This document shows positions 1-8,797 of a stretch of DNA of 64,000 bases, in pieces (the first letter of the stretch is position 1; each line of letters starts with the position of its first letter). Source of the DNA: DATKPE01 sp035524335 (lineage in GTDB: Bacteria > Bacteroidota > Ignavibacteria > UBA10030 > SZUA-254); contig DATKPE010000018.1 of the NCBI GenBank assembly GCA_035524335.1, positions 1 to 64,000 on the forward strand. Reading direction: 5' to 3'. A program made the translations under genes and the position numbers. Below the pieces are notes generated by a model that saw nothing but the letters and a program-made list of their open reading frames with translations, had not been told where the DNA came from and made no database searches.

Positions 1-28
1 TATAAAGATAGCAATTTCCGGTGCGGAA

Positions 29-946
29 TCAAACGGCAGAACGGCTCCTCTGAAGCCGCTCCATCGCCTCGCGGTGCGCAATGCAGAGCCGCCGGAACTC
101 TTCGGAACCGGAGAGCCGGGCGGAAAGACCGTAGAGCGCGACGCGGAGAAATATTCCCGCCATCACGGATCGTTCCGCAATCCGCGACGCGAAGCGGGAA
201 CATTGGAGACGGCAGTAGAGGATTCTGCTCCGGTAATACTGGAAGAAAAATCCGCCCGCGTCCGCCCCGAAGCTTTTTCTTCCCGCGTGAATGGCCCTGA
301 GTCGGGGATGGAATCTGACGCGGAATCCTTCTGCGGCGGCCCGGCGGCAGAAATCGGCGTCCTCATAATAGAGAAAAAAATTCTCGTTGAATCCGTTCAG
401 CCGGTCGAAGACATTCTTCCGGACGATGAGACATGCGCCGGAAACCATCCCGACCTCCTTCGCGCGGGCGGGACGCCGGGAGGTCAGGAAGCCGGCGATG
501 GTGTAGGGAAGAAACGTCTCCGCCACGAGGCTTGGGAACGACGGCAGGCACCAGGCCGAGGGAGCCGGACGGCCCGATGGCGCAGTGAGCGCTGCGCCGC
601 CGATTTCAAACGGGACCGCACCGCCCGCCGCCGAGGCGAATTCAGCGGCAAAGTCTGATTCAACTGCGGCATCGGGGTTCAGAAAACAGAGGTACTCTCC
701 GTCTGCGTGCGATGCGCCGAGGTTGGCCGCGCGGGCAAATCCGGTGTTCTCCTCCGCCTGCACGATTTCGAGTTCCGGGATCCCCTCCCCGCGCGCCACC
801 GGAACGGTTTCATCCTTCGAAGCATTATCGACAAGGACGATGGAATGCCGCAGGCCGGCGAAGGATGAAGCGACGATCGATCTGAGGCAGGCCGCGATCG
901 TCTCAGCCGAGTTGAACGTGACAATTATATAGGTCAGAGAGGGCAT
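29..946 (-). CDS. Family 2 glycosyltransferase (rhamnosyltransferase-like)
   Basis: A 305-residue GT-A fold family 2 transferase. It opens with a canonical TYIIVTFNSAET strand-loop, followed by DNASKDET and a NPDA segment in the place of the DXD-type nucleotide-sugar/metal site. GFNENFFLYYEDADFCRR, typical of rhamnosyltransferase-like GT2 enzymes, comes later. It probably adds a sugar to a membrane-linked surface glycan at the cytoplasmic face. The frame stays open upstream to 1303, but that extension runs inside the histidine kinase gene and shows no family similarity, so I start at the ATG at 946; an ATG at 958 is equally possible. Neither start has a clear Shine-Dalgarno site. The terminator at 996-1025 separates it from the kinase gene, so it needs its own promoter. 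A weak TATATT at 969-974 is the only candidate. Confidence 0.85.
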   Translation of the reverse strand: MPSLTYIIVTFNSAETIAACLRSIVASSFAGLRHSIVLVDNASKDETVPVARGEGIPELEIVQAEENTGFARAANLGASHADGEYLCFLNPDAAVESDFAAEFASAAGGAVPFEIGGAALTAPSGRPAPSAWCLPSFPSLVAETFLPYTIAGFLTSRRPARAKEVGMVSGACLIVRKNVFDRLNGFNENFFLYYEDADFCRRAAAEGFRVRFHPRLRAIHAGRKSFGADAGGFFFQYYRSRILYCRLQCSRFASRIAERSVMAGIFLRVALYGLSARLSGSEEFRRLCIAHREAMERLQRSRSAV

Positions 947-995
947 ATGCCGGGGCATTCGACGGTGGAATATACGAAGAGGAGCGGAAATAGCG

Positions 996-1025
996 AAAAA
1001 AAAGGGGGATGCTCGCGCATCCCCC
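996..1025 (-). terminator. Rho-independent terminator of the histidine kinase gene
   Basis: A perfect 9-bp GC-rich stem (1004-1012 with 1017-1025) closes a 4-nt loop. Read on the minus strand it is followed by eight T residues (996-1003). It starts 28 nt past the stop codon of the kinase gene and ends transcription before the downstream glycosyltransferase. Confidence 0.9.
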
Positions 1026-1053
1026 TCCGTCCGGAGAGACCCGTCCGGTTCCC

Positions 1054-3339
1054 TCAATTGCCGTTCAGGACATTGCTGATGGTTTCGAGAAGCTGTTCCG
1101 AGGAGTACGGTTTCTGCAGGAAGGGGATTTTCCCCATCGAAGCGATCGCATACGCCTTTTCCTGGTCGACGAGACCGCTGGCGACGATGAATTTCAGGCC
1201 CGGATTGAGCTGGCGGAGGGCTCTGATCGTTGCGATACCGTCCATATGCGGCATCATGACATCGGTCAGGACGAGGGAGATTTTCTGATCGCCGCGGGCG
1301 CACATCGAGACCGCCTCGGTACCGTCGCTTGCGGTGGCGACCTTGTAGCCGAACGATTCGAGGGTCGAGCGATGGACCTCGCGGACGGAAGCCTCGTCGT
1401 CCACGACGAGAATCAGTTCGCCGTTCCCGAGCGGAATTTCGGGCGCCTTTTCCTTTTCCTCCTGGACATCGGTTCCTTCGAGCGCGGGGAGATAGACGCG
1501 GAAGGTGGTTCCCTTGCCGAGTTCGCTGTAGAGATTGATGAATCCGCCGTGCCCCTTGATGATGCCGATGACGGTGGAAAGGCCGAGGCCCGTCCCTTTG
1601 CCGACCTCCTTGGTGGTGAAGAACGGCTCGTAGATTTTATGCTGAATGTCTTCGGGGATCCCGACGCCGGTATCGCTCACGGTCAGGACAACATAGGGGC
1701 CGGGGTGGGCGTCGATGTTGCTTTTCGCATGCATGTCATCCAGGACCACATTTTCAAGCGAGAGCGACAGGGTGCCGCCGTGCGGCATTGCGTCACGCGC
1801 GTTGAGGCAGAGGTTCATCAGAACCTGATAGAGCTGGGTGAGGTCGCCGGAAATGAGCCACGGCGATTTCACGGAAGTCCGTTTGAACTGGATGGTCCGG
1901 GGGAACGTACTCTGGAGGAAGCTTTCAAATTCGGTCATCAGATGCTTCATCTGCACGATGGTCCGCTCGCCCTCGAAGCCGCGGGAGAAGGAAAGCATCT
2001 GTTTGATGATCGAGGCGCCGCGCTTTGCGCTGACCTCGATGCTGTCGACCATGAGTTTGCCGTTGTCGTCCGCCACCCGGCGGCGGAGGGCCGGAATCGC
2101 GAGAATGATGGGAGCGAGCACGTTGTTGAGATCGTGCGCGATGCCGCCGGCGAGGGTGCCGATGCTCTGCATCCGTTCCGCGCGGAGGAACTGCTGTTCC
2201 AGTTTTTTCTTTTCCGTGACGTCGGTGTTGATGATCATCATCGACGCCGGATTGTCGTGCTGATCGCGCATGAGGATCCAGCGGCTGTCGATCGGGAACT
2301 GGGTGCCGTCCCGGGAAACCTGCCGCATTTCCCCGCGCCATTCGCCTTTTGCAAGAAGCGCCTTGTCCGCCTCCGCATACTTGTCGGCATTCTCCGGCGA
2401 CATGATGTCGTGCACATTCATCCCGATCGCCTCCTCGGCGCTGTAGCCGTAGAGGGTCTGGGCGGCCTTGTTCCAGGAGAGCACCTGTCCCTTCAGCGTG
2501 CAGAGAATCATGGCGTCGGGGGTGACATGGATGAGCGCCGCCTGCTGTCGGATTTTCTCCTCGGCGGCCTGCCGCTGGCGCACCTCGTGCTCCAGCGCTT
2601 TCGTCCGTTCCTCGATGCCGTCCAGCATTGCGTTGATCGACTTCGCCAGGTAGCCGATGTCGTCGACGCTCGAAATGTTCGCCCGCCGGGAGAGATAGCC
2701 GTTGCTGATCGCCTCCACGGTCTCCACCATCTCCGCCACCGGCTTGGTGATCACCCAGCTGACCCCGAAGACGCCGAGGAACCCGAGGATGAACACGGTG
2801 AGACTGACCACGCCGACCACATAGCGGAACGTCGAGAACTCCGCGTTCACCACTTCCAGGGAGATACCCATGTAGACCTCACCGAGCGGCTGGTCGACGA
2901 AACGGATCGGCTTCATGATACGGATCAGATTGCCGTCGTCGGAAATGCTGATGCCGGTCTTCACTTCGAGATAGCGCGCGGGCTGTGCCCGTTCCATGTA
3001 GATCGAATTGATGATCTCGCCGCTGTTGTTCTTCACGACAATGTAGAGAAGATCGTTGTTGCGCATCGTCGCCTGGATGACCTGATTCACCCCCCGCTGA
3101 TCGTTCGTCTGCAGGGGAAACGCCATGCTCATGGCGGTCAGACTGCTGATCGATTGCGCCCGCGCAACGGCGGCGTTGATCGCTTCGTTCCGGAATTTCG
3201 TCGTAAAGAGGAGGTAAATGAACACGGCGATCAGACCGATCAGAAGGGTGAAGATCACCGCCATCTGGGTACGGATCGTCGAATTAAAACTCCTCGAAAG
3301 GAATTTTACGCTGTCTTTTGCTTTCGCTATTCCCTGCAT
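1054..3339 (-). CDS. Membrane-bound hybrid sensor histidine kinase (HAMP-PAS-HisKA-HATPase-REC)
   Basis: A 761-residue hybrid two-component kinase. A transmembrane segment (about residues 26-46) precedes a periplasmic sensor of about 120 residues. A second transmembrane segment (about 171-195) leads into HAMP and PAS domains. The HisKA box GGIAHDLNN carries the phospho-accepting His. The HATPase domain shows N-box NLCLNARDAM and G-boxes DTGVGIP and GKGTGLGLS. The C-terminal receiver has VVDDE and LVLTDVMMP with the phospho-accepting Asp. It autophosphorylates on His and passes phosphate to its own receiver. No DNA-binding partner lies next to it, so its output is unknown. It has its own terminator, and it sits just past the 3' end of the polysaccharide operon, which makes a role in controlling envelope glycans plausible but unproven. 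Confidence 0.93.
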   Translation of the reverse strand: MQGIAKAKDSVKFLSRSFNSTIRTQMAVIFTLLIGLIAVFIYLLFTTKFRNEAINAAVARAQSISSLTAMSMAFPLQTNDQRGVNQVIQATMRNNDLLYIVVKNNSGEIINSIYMERAQPARYLEVKTGISISDDGNLIRIMKPIRFVDQPLGEVYMGISLEVVNAEFSTFRYVVGVVSLTVFILGFLGVFGVSWVITKPVAEMVETVEAISNGYLSRRANISSVDDIGYLAKSINAMLDGIEERTKALEHEVRQRQAAEEKIRQQAALIHVTPDAMILCTLKGQVLSWNKAAQTLYGYSAEEAIGMNVHDIMSPENADKYAEADKALLAKGEWRGEMRQVSRDGTQFPIDSRWILMRDQHDNPASMMIINTDVTEKKKLEQQFLRAERMQSIGTLAGGIAHDLNNVLAPIILAIPALRRRVADDNGKLMVDSIEVSAKRGASIIKQMLSFSRGFEGERTIVQMKHLMTEFESFLQSTFPRTIQFKRTSVKSPWLISGDLTQLYQVLMNLCLNARDAMPHGGTLSLSLENVVLDDMHAKSNIDAHPGPYVVLTVSDTGVGIPEDIQHKIYEPFFTTKEVGKGTGLGLSTVIGIIKGHGGFINLYSELGKGTTFRVYLPALEGTDVQEEKEKAPEIPLGNGELILVVDDEASVREVHRSTLESFGYKVATASDGTEAVSMCARGDQKISLVLTDVMMPHMDGIATIRALRQLNPGLKFIVASGLVDQEKAYAIASMGKIPFLQKPYSSEQLLETISNVLNGN

Positions 3340-3577
3340 TTCACTGTCTCTCGTCCCAGTGATTACTTGTCCCCCTCCCTGGAGCGAAGAGTGTGCCAGT
3401 CAATGGCTAAATTTACAATCATGTCGAAAAATGAAAAAAACCTTGTTTTCAATGGATTTACGAAGATTCACGGGGATAGGACACCGCACTGCGGGAGATC
3501 ACAGCAGTTGAATCAGCAATTTTTACTTGTCGGAGGGAAAGAATTGCAGGAATGGGGGATGTTCGATTGCCCCCTAA
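3340..3577. other. Intergenic region between polysaccharide operon and kinase gene
   Basis: 238 nt with no gene that I can support. A small GGGGG/CCCCC hairpin (3554-3574) lies at the end of the upstream glycosyltransferase gene but has no T-tract. The promoter of the kinase gene should be here, but I found no convincing -35/-10 pair. Confidence 0.6.
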
Positions 3578-4717
3578 CTACCCCGTCTTGAGGGAATTCT
3601 CGAGTTTTGTCCCGATCCGCAAAATGTTCTTTCGGATATCGAACAACCGTTCGGCGCGCTCACGTCCCGCCGACCCCATCGACCGGAACTCATCCCGCCC
3701 GGTCAGCACCCGGCAAACCGCGTCCGCCAGCCCCTCGGGATCGGCACCGTGAACGCGCACCCCGCTCCGCTCGTCGATCGCCTCGGAACTCCCGCCCGTA
3801 TCGGGAACGATGACCGGGAGCGAGAGCGACATCGCTTCGAGGGTGACCAGCGGAAAGGGATCCTCCCTTGAGGGAAGGACGAAACAATCGAAGAGCGAAT
3901 AATACGGGAGGGGATCGGGCTGGGGTCCGGCGAAGACAACATCCTCCTCGAGACCCAGTTCCCCCCTGAGGCGGAGCATGTCATCATAATATTTTTTTTC
4001 GGCGGGTGCATGCCCTCCCACCCAGAGAAACCCCGCCCTGCACGCACCGTGCAGACGCTCCCGGACGGCCGCCGCCATGAGCAGAAATCTGTCGGTCCCC
4101 TTCATCGGGGCGATCCTTCCGACAGTTCCGACGATCAGATCGGGCCCCTGCGGGAACAGGCGGTTCCTCAGCTCCGTTCCGGGAACCCTTCGCCACGAGG
4201 AGACATCGACGCTTTCGTAAATGGTTTCGACCCGGCTGTTCGGAATGCCGAGGATTCCCACCAGCGACCGCGCGACGGCCTCCGACGCGGAAATGAAGTG
4301 ATGATTGCCGGAGCGGAGGATGGACCGGTCGAGGAAGGAGAGCCGGTTAATGACCGCTCCAAGTTCGTGGGCATGGCATATCGCCGGAATCCCGGCCATG
4401 CGCGCGTACCAGAGCCATTTTGAGGTCAATACGGTATTGCAGTAGACGAGATCGGGGGCGATACGGCGGAGGAGCAGGAATCTCCGGGGCATATAGAACG
4501 CTTCGCGCGCATAGCGGAAGGGGCCGGGGAACAGACTCTGCCGGATAACCCGGGCATATTTATCAAATTCTGCCCGGAGCGGGCCATCGCGTCCGAGGAG
4601 AAGGACGGACTCGAATTTTTCCCTGTCGATGAATTTCAGAATGAGCAGGAGTTCCTGCGGCGCACCCGTCCGTTCCGCATCCTGGGAGATGAAAAGTATC
4701 CGCCGTCGTGTCGGCAT
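3578..4717 (-). CDS. GT4-type glycosyltransferase
   Basis: A 379-residue GT-B fold retaining glycosyltransferase. The N-terminal acceptor domain starts RILFISQDAERTGAPQELL. The C-terminal donor domain has a VGTVGRIAPMKGTDRFL segment and the EX7E region PSREDPFPLVTLEAMSLSLPVIV. The enzyme probably extends the surface polysaccharide in the cytoplasm. It is the last gene of the long minus-strand operon, 18 nt after the preceding glycosyltransferase, and no strong terminator follows. Its sugar specificity cannot be read from the sequence. Confidence 0.9.
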   Translation of the reverse strand: MPTRRRILFISQDAERTGAPQELLLILKFIDREKFESVLLLGRDGPLRAEFDKYARVIRQSLFPGPFRYAREAFYMPRRFLLLRRIAPDLVYCNTVLTSKWLWYARMAGIPAICHAHELGAVINRLSFLDRSILRSGNHHFISASEAVARSLVGILGIPNSRVETIYESVDVSSWRRVPGTELRNRLFPQGPDLIVGTVGRIAPMKGTDRFLLMAAAVRERLHGACRAGFLWVGGHAPAEKKYYDDMLRLRGELGLEEDVVFAGPQPDPLPYYSLFDCFVLPSREDPFPLVTLEAMSLSLPVIVPDTGGSSEAIDERSGVRVHGADPEGLADAVCRVLTGRDEFRSMGSAGRERAERLFDIRKNILRIGTKLENSLKTG

Positions 4718-4735
4718 GCGGGATATCCGGCGACC

Positions 4736-5854
4736 TCAGACTGCCGCGAGGAGGCGTTCGAGGTGGGGAAGCAGTTTTGCGAACTGATGATCCCAGGTCA
4801 GTTCGCTTGCAACGGCGTTCCGGCAGTTTTCGACGAGCTCATCATAGGCCGGCGTCCCTGCAATGGTGAGCGCTTTCCCGAGCGCCCGCGCGAAGGAGTC
4901 GAGACTCCAGTCATCCATCAGGATTCCGCACCCGTACCGGTCGATGATCATCCGGCACTGGGGGTGCGGAGCGGCAATCGGCGGGACGCCATCCGCTATC
5001 GCCTCGAAGAATTTGTTCGGGCAGGCAAAGAAATGCTGATCGTCGACAGGGTTCCACATGATGATGCTGTACAGGTAGGACGATCTGATCCTTGCGATGG
5101 CCTGTCCGTCGAGGAAACCGCGGAATCGGACATTGCCGACGAGTGTTTTGAGTTTCCTCTCCAGGTCATCCTTTTCGGCACCGGAGATGCGTCCGAAGAT
5201 GTCGATAGGAAATTTTGCGATCCGGGGATCGGCGAAATAATCGGGAAAGGTCCTCTGGCGGTCGATCGTCCCGGCATAAAGAATTCTGCGGACTCTCTGT
5301 GCCCGGACGGAACCGGTCCCCCCTCCTCCGGTTTCCGGACAATTATAGACGACACCGAGTGGAATGTCCCGGAACCCGCAGTACTCCATGTCCCTGGCGG
5401 CGCGGTTTTCTTCCGGGTAGATGAGGAGATCCACCATCCCTTCGATCCATTTATTGGCGAGGCGGTCGGCCGGCGGGTAGTTCGCCACCGATTCATAATT
5501 ATAATAGATGACGATTCCCGGTTTTTGCCTCAATCTGTAAAGAAGGGGAAGAGTGAAGGTACAGAAAAGAACCAGGATGTCGGGCTTCAGGCGGTCGATT
5601 TCGGCGACTGCTGAGAGGAGATATTCGATCCGCCCCGGAGGGGTGTAGACATTCATCGTGGTAAAAATCCTCCGGACGGTCATGCCGCTGAACTGTCCGT
5701 GCTGAACCGGCTGGCCGATGCGGTCGGGCTCGAGTACGACGCACGTGGTGCTCCCGGTGAGTTTTTTCAGCGATCCGACGAACGCCGGAATCTGCGGGCT
5801 CCCGTAGCCGAGAGGAACATCCGAGACGGCGACAATGCGCAGGTCAGCTCTCAT
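4736..5854 (-). CDS. Glycosyltransferase, GT4-like
   Basis: A 372-residue protein beginning MRADLRIVAVSDVPLGYGSPQ. It shows a GT-B-like layout: an N-terminal Rossmann half with a PDILVLFCTFTLPLLYRLR segment, then RRILYAGTIDRQRTFPDYF at the start of the donor domain. EAIADGVPPIAAP lies where the second Glu of the EX7E motif is usually found. The frame is open further upstream, but the ATG at 5854 is preceded by a good GGAGG site and overlaps the previous gene by 11 nt, as expected for translational coupling. Its substrate is unknown, and it is more divergent than its neighbours. Confidence 0.82.
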   Translation of the reverse strand: MRADLRIVAVSDVPLGYGSPQIPAFVGSLKKLTGSTTCVVLEPDRIGQPVQHGQFSGMTVRRIFTTMNVYTPPGRIEYLLSAVAEIDRLKPDILVLFCTFTLPLLYRLRQKPGIVIYYNYESVANYPPADRLANKWIEGMVDLLIYPEENRAARDMEYCGFRDIPLGVVYNCPETGGGGTGSVRAQRVRRILYAGTIDRQRTFPDYFADPRIAKFPIDIFGRISGAEKDDLERKLKTLVGNVRFRGFLDGQAIARIRSSYLYSIIMWNPVDDQHFFACPNKFFEAIADGVPPIAAPHPQCRMIIDRYGCGILMDDWSLDSFARALGKALTIAGTPAYDELVENCRNAVASELTWDHQFAKLLPHLERLLAAV

Positions 5855-7916
5855 GGGTAACTCCCGACCTCCTCCCGGGCGCCGGATGCACCGCTCCCGC
5901 GGCGAGTTTCTGAACAAGGTTGTCCGCGGTATGCGTCCCGTTCCAGCCGCCGGCAAATTCCCGCGCCGTCGAACGGTAATGGGGATATCCGTCGACCACT
6001 CTTCTCACCGCGTCCGGAATGAATGCCGGCGAAGTATACGATTCTCCGATGGCGCCGAGCGGCGGCAGGGATCCGGACCGTTTCACCCGCAGGAACTGCA
6101 TGCGCAGGTCGACGACATGTATTGCATGGTCGTGATAGGCATTCGAGACGCCGACCCACATTCTGGCCGATTCCGGGTGCACCGGGATGAGCACGGTACA
6201 CCTCTCCTCCACACCCGCCCGGGTAACGATTTCCTCGCTCGACCGGACTTTGATTTTCTTTTCGTTCTGCTGTTCGACATGAATTCTGATGTACGACCCC
6301 GGAAGCATTCCCTCTTCGGGCCGGAAGCTGAGGTGGATCACATCGGCGGAGGAGGGAATCCTCGACCAATGGTACGAAACCGCATCCCGTCCGCCGAAGG
6401 ACAACCCGCCATCGTCCTCGTCGAAAATATTTCGGCTCCGTATGTTCAGCCACCGTGTGCGGACATACCTGTTCGGCGCGATGACGGAAAATTCCGACAG
6501 CAGTGCATTCCGGTAGCGGTACACCTGATGGGAAAACTGATCGGCAAGCCAGGTTCCGGCCGGAACGACCACCGGCATGCCGACCGTGAGGCATTCGACG
6601 AGCGCGCCGGAACTGCGCGCATAGTAGTTGGTATCATCGTACAGGAGAAGGCAGATATCGCCGCGGTCGACCAGCGCCCGGTACTCCGACGAGCCGAGCG
6701 GTTCCCTCAGAAGGCGCACCGATGCCTGCGGCATCGTTTCCAGTAGGGCGCGCGCGATAATCGAGGGGGCATTATGCTCCGGTTTCCCGTTCGGAAGATT
6801 GGACTGGAATTCGAACCGGATTTTTCCGGGGACGACATACTCCTTCCACAGATCCATCACGAGGGACGGCAGGAACTGATAGCCTTTTTCCCCCCGGGCA
6901 TCGCCGAGGTAGACGATAGTAAGCGGCGATGCGGCAGACTCCCGGCTTCCTGCGGAGAAGTCCGGATTGATCGGGATCGGAAGAGTCCGGAACGGAACGA
7001 TATTGAGCCGGTTATACTGGTCCGTCAATTTATCCGTGTCGGTATAGAAACAAATCGTGTGCCCCGGCAGGCCGTCGGCGAGCTGGTGGAACGCGAGACG
7101 GACCGCCTGAAGCTGTTCATCCTGTGCGGCGAAATCTGGTTCGCGGCCGCGGTAGATATCGCGCCGGAAAAGCAGGTGCCAGGTTGCCGCCGAGGAATCG
7201 GGGTCACGCTTGAGAAAATCATGAAGACCCATCATGTCGATCACCGAAAGTGTCGGGATGAACACGAGGTCGCCCTTCTCGAGACGGACTTTCCGGAAGA
7301 GGGCGCGGGTGGAGGCGGCAAACGCGCGCCGGCGACGGACATTCGCCAGCCATCCGCCGATGTCGCGGCGATTGCGGAGCGGGAACGCCACCGGGAAAAA
7401 AACCGAGATGATCAGCTCCCAGAGACTGCGGAGGACGTTTCCGGGGTATCCGCGGAAGACGGTTTTGACGAGCTCCACCGATTTCCGGCCAAGTTCGATC
7501 AGGTAAAAGAGAGGGCTCAGGAGCAATCCCCAGCCGATAACCCGTCCGATGCGGAAGGCGTTGTTCCGGAGAAACTCAACGGGCTGTTTTTTCACCTCAA
7601 TGAAATATTCCCGCCGGGAAAAATGCGCGGAGGCCTTTTTTCGCGCATACCAGATGCGGGCTTTGGCGAGGATGCGCGCCCCGAATCCCTTCTTCCGCCG
7701 CGTGACCGAACCGAACCCCCAGATGTCGAACGAGTAGACGGGATGTATTTCCCAGTGGGGATCCGCGGTGCCTTTCGACCGGTCGAATTCGCTGTGGACG
7801 CCGGCGACGGGGGTAAACCCGGCGTTCTCGGCGCTCCGGAGAACGTGCGTGGCATATTCGAAATAATGCCCGCCCGTATTCCGGATGGAATGGTCTATGA
7901 GAACAAATTTAGGCAT
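5844..7916 (-). CDS. Large glycosyltransferase-like protein
   Basis: A 690-residue protein, long for a single GT-B enzyme. The N-terminus (KFVLIDHSIRNTGGHYFEYA) looks like a GT4 acceptor domain. A basic and hydrophobic middle part (WGLLLSPLFYLIELGRK) could be a membrane-associated helix. TIVYLGDARGEKGYQFLP and ARSSGALVECLTVGMPVVV form a GT4-like donor domain around residues 330-470. The last 200 residues carry an extra beta-rich domain (IRIHVEQQNEKKIKVRSSEE) of unknown role. It overlaps the FkbM gene by 8 nt (ATG at 7916) and the next glycosyltransferase by 11 nt. I infer glycosyl transfer in polysaccharide assembly; the accessory domain may bind the glycan. Confidence 0.75.
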   Translation of the reverse strand: MPKFVLIDHSIRNTGGHYFEYATHVLRSAENAGFTPVAGVHSEFDRSKGTADPHWEIHPVYSFDIWGFGSVTRRKKGFGARILAKARIWYARKKASAHFSRREYFIEVKKQPVEFLRNNAFRIGRVIGWGLLLSPLFYLIELGRKSVELVKTVFRGYPGNVLRSLWELIISVFFPVAFPLRNRRDIGGWLANVRRRRAFAASTRALFRKVRLEKGDLVFIPTLSVIDMMGLHDFLKRDPDSSAATWHLLFRRDIYRGREPDFAAQDEQLQAVRLAFHQLADGLPGHTICFYTDTDKLTDQYNRLNIVPFRTLPIPINPDFSAGSRESAASPLTIVYLGDARGEKGYQFLPSLVMDLWKEYVVPGKIRFEFQSNLPNGKPEHNAPSIIARALLETMPQASVRLLREPLGSSEYRALVDRGDICLLLYDDTNYYARSSGALVECLTVGMPVVVPAGTWLADQFSHQVYRYRNALLSEFSVIAPNRYVRTRWLNIRSRNIFDEDDGGLSFGGRDAVSYHWSRIPSSADVIHLSFRPEEGMLPGSYIRIHVEQQNEKKIKVRSSEEIVTRAGVEERCTVLIPVHPESARMWVGVSNAYHDHAIHVVDLRMQFLRVKRSGSLPPLGAIGESYTSPAFIPDAVRRVVDGYPHYRSTAREFAGGWNGTHTADNLVQKLAAGAVHPAPGRRSGVTHES

Positions 7917-8760
7917 CTATCCTTTCACCGCGCCGGCTGCGGAGCCGGTACGCCGAGAGAAACTTATCCGTCGCGGCCTGGCAGGAGCGGAGAAATGGAG
8001 CCGAATGCAGACGGGTCGATGCGAGGAGGTTGCCGATCCGGTCGGCATAGGTCTCGGCATAGAGACCCGGGTCGGCAAGCCTGTTTTCCGCGATGTCGAA
8101 GAGAAGATATCCTTCCGCCGCGAGAGCGTCGGTCAGCGCACGGAGGGAACCGCCGATACCGTCGATTTCCACGGCGTGTGTTTCGATGACCATGTCGGGG
8201 TGGTGCTCGCGCATGATTGTTTTCATTCCGTTCACCGCGAGATACTCCGATCCCTCGACGTCGATTTTCAGACAGCCGGGAGCGGGATTCCCGCTCCGGC
8301 AGAAATCGTCCAGTGAGACCATCGGCACTTCGATCCGTTCACCGTCCGGATGAAATTTGAGGATTTCCGGATTGCGCGTGGAGGCGACGGAATGAAAACC
8401 GTTCACCGCATAAAAAACGACTGTCTCACGGGAAACGTCGCCCACGCAGAACGTCTGCAGAGTACAGCTGACGCCGTTGCACCGGAAGAGCTCCGAAGCC
8501 CTGGCGGCGGTCGAAAGATTCGGCTCGAAGGAAAACACCCTGCCGGAGGGCCCGATCAGCGAGCCGATGAGGACGGACATGACCCCAAATGATGCACCGA
8601 CGTCGTAGACGATCTCGCCCCTCGTCAGAACGAGGCTCAGAGCGTGGAAGGCCAGCGGCTCGTAATCGAAATAGTCGTCGGACGGGGAGGGCGGCAGGAT
8701 TCCGCTGAACGATTTGGGAACGCGGAGTTTCGTTCCGTTAATATTTGAAAAAGGGGCCAT
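7909..8760 (-). CDS. FkbM family methyltransferase
   Basis: A 283-residue SAM-dependent O-methyltransferase of the FkbM family. VYDVGASFGVMSVLIG is the SAM-binding loop, RVFSFEPN follows, and CLKIDVEGSEYLAVNGM is the family-typical LKIDVEG block. FkbM enzymes methylate sugar or polyketide hydroxyls. Here it most likely decorates a residue of the polysaccharide. The ATG at 8760 is chosen. An in-frame TTG at 8814 would overlap the preceding gene by 17 nt, keep the genes coupled, and add 18 residues. Neither has a clear ribosome binding site, so the start is uncertain. Confidence 0.88.
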   Translation of the reverse strand: MAPFSNINGTKLRVPKSFSGILPPSPSDDYFDYEPLAFHALSLVLTRGEIVYDVGASFGVMSVLIGSLIGPSGRVFSFEPNLSTAARASELFRCNGVSCTLQTFCVGDVSRETVVFYAVNGFHSVASTRNPEILKFHPDGERIEVPMVSLDDFCRSGNPAPGCLKIDVEGSEYLAVNGMKTIMREHHPDMVIETHAVEIDGIGGSLRALTDALAAEGYLLFDIAENRLADPGLYAETYADRIGNLLASTRLHSAPFLRSCQAATDKFLSAYRLRSRRGERIDA

Positions 8761-8797
8761 CAGGAATGTCGAAGCGGGCCGGCGGTGAGTGGTACCC

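Noticed and set aside
3554..3574. GGGGG/CCCCC hairpin near the end of the polysaccharide operon
   Set aside because: Only five pairs and no T-tract on the minus strand, so it is not supported as a terminator.
1009..3591. An 860-codon plus-strand open frame opposite the histidine kinase gene
   Set aside because: It is the antisense image of a GC-rich gene: low-complexity, Asp/Gly/Val-rich composition with no domain pattern, while the minus strand encodes a textbook kinase.
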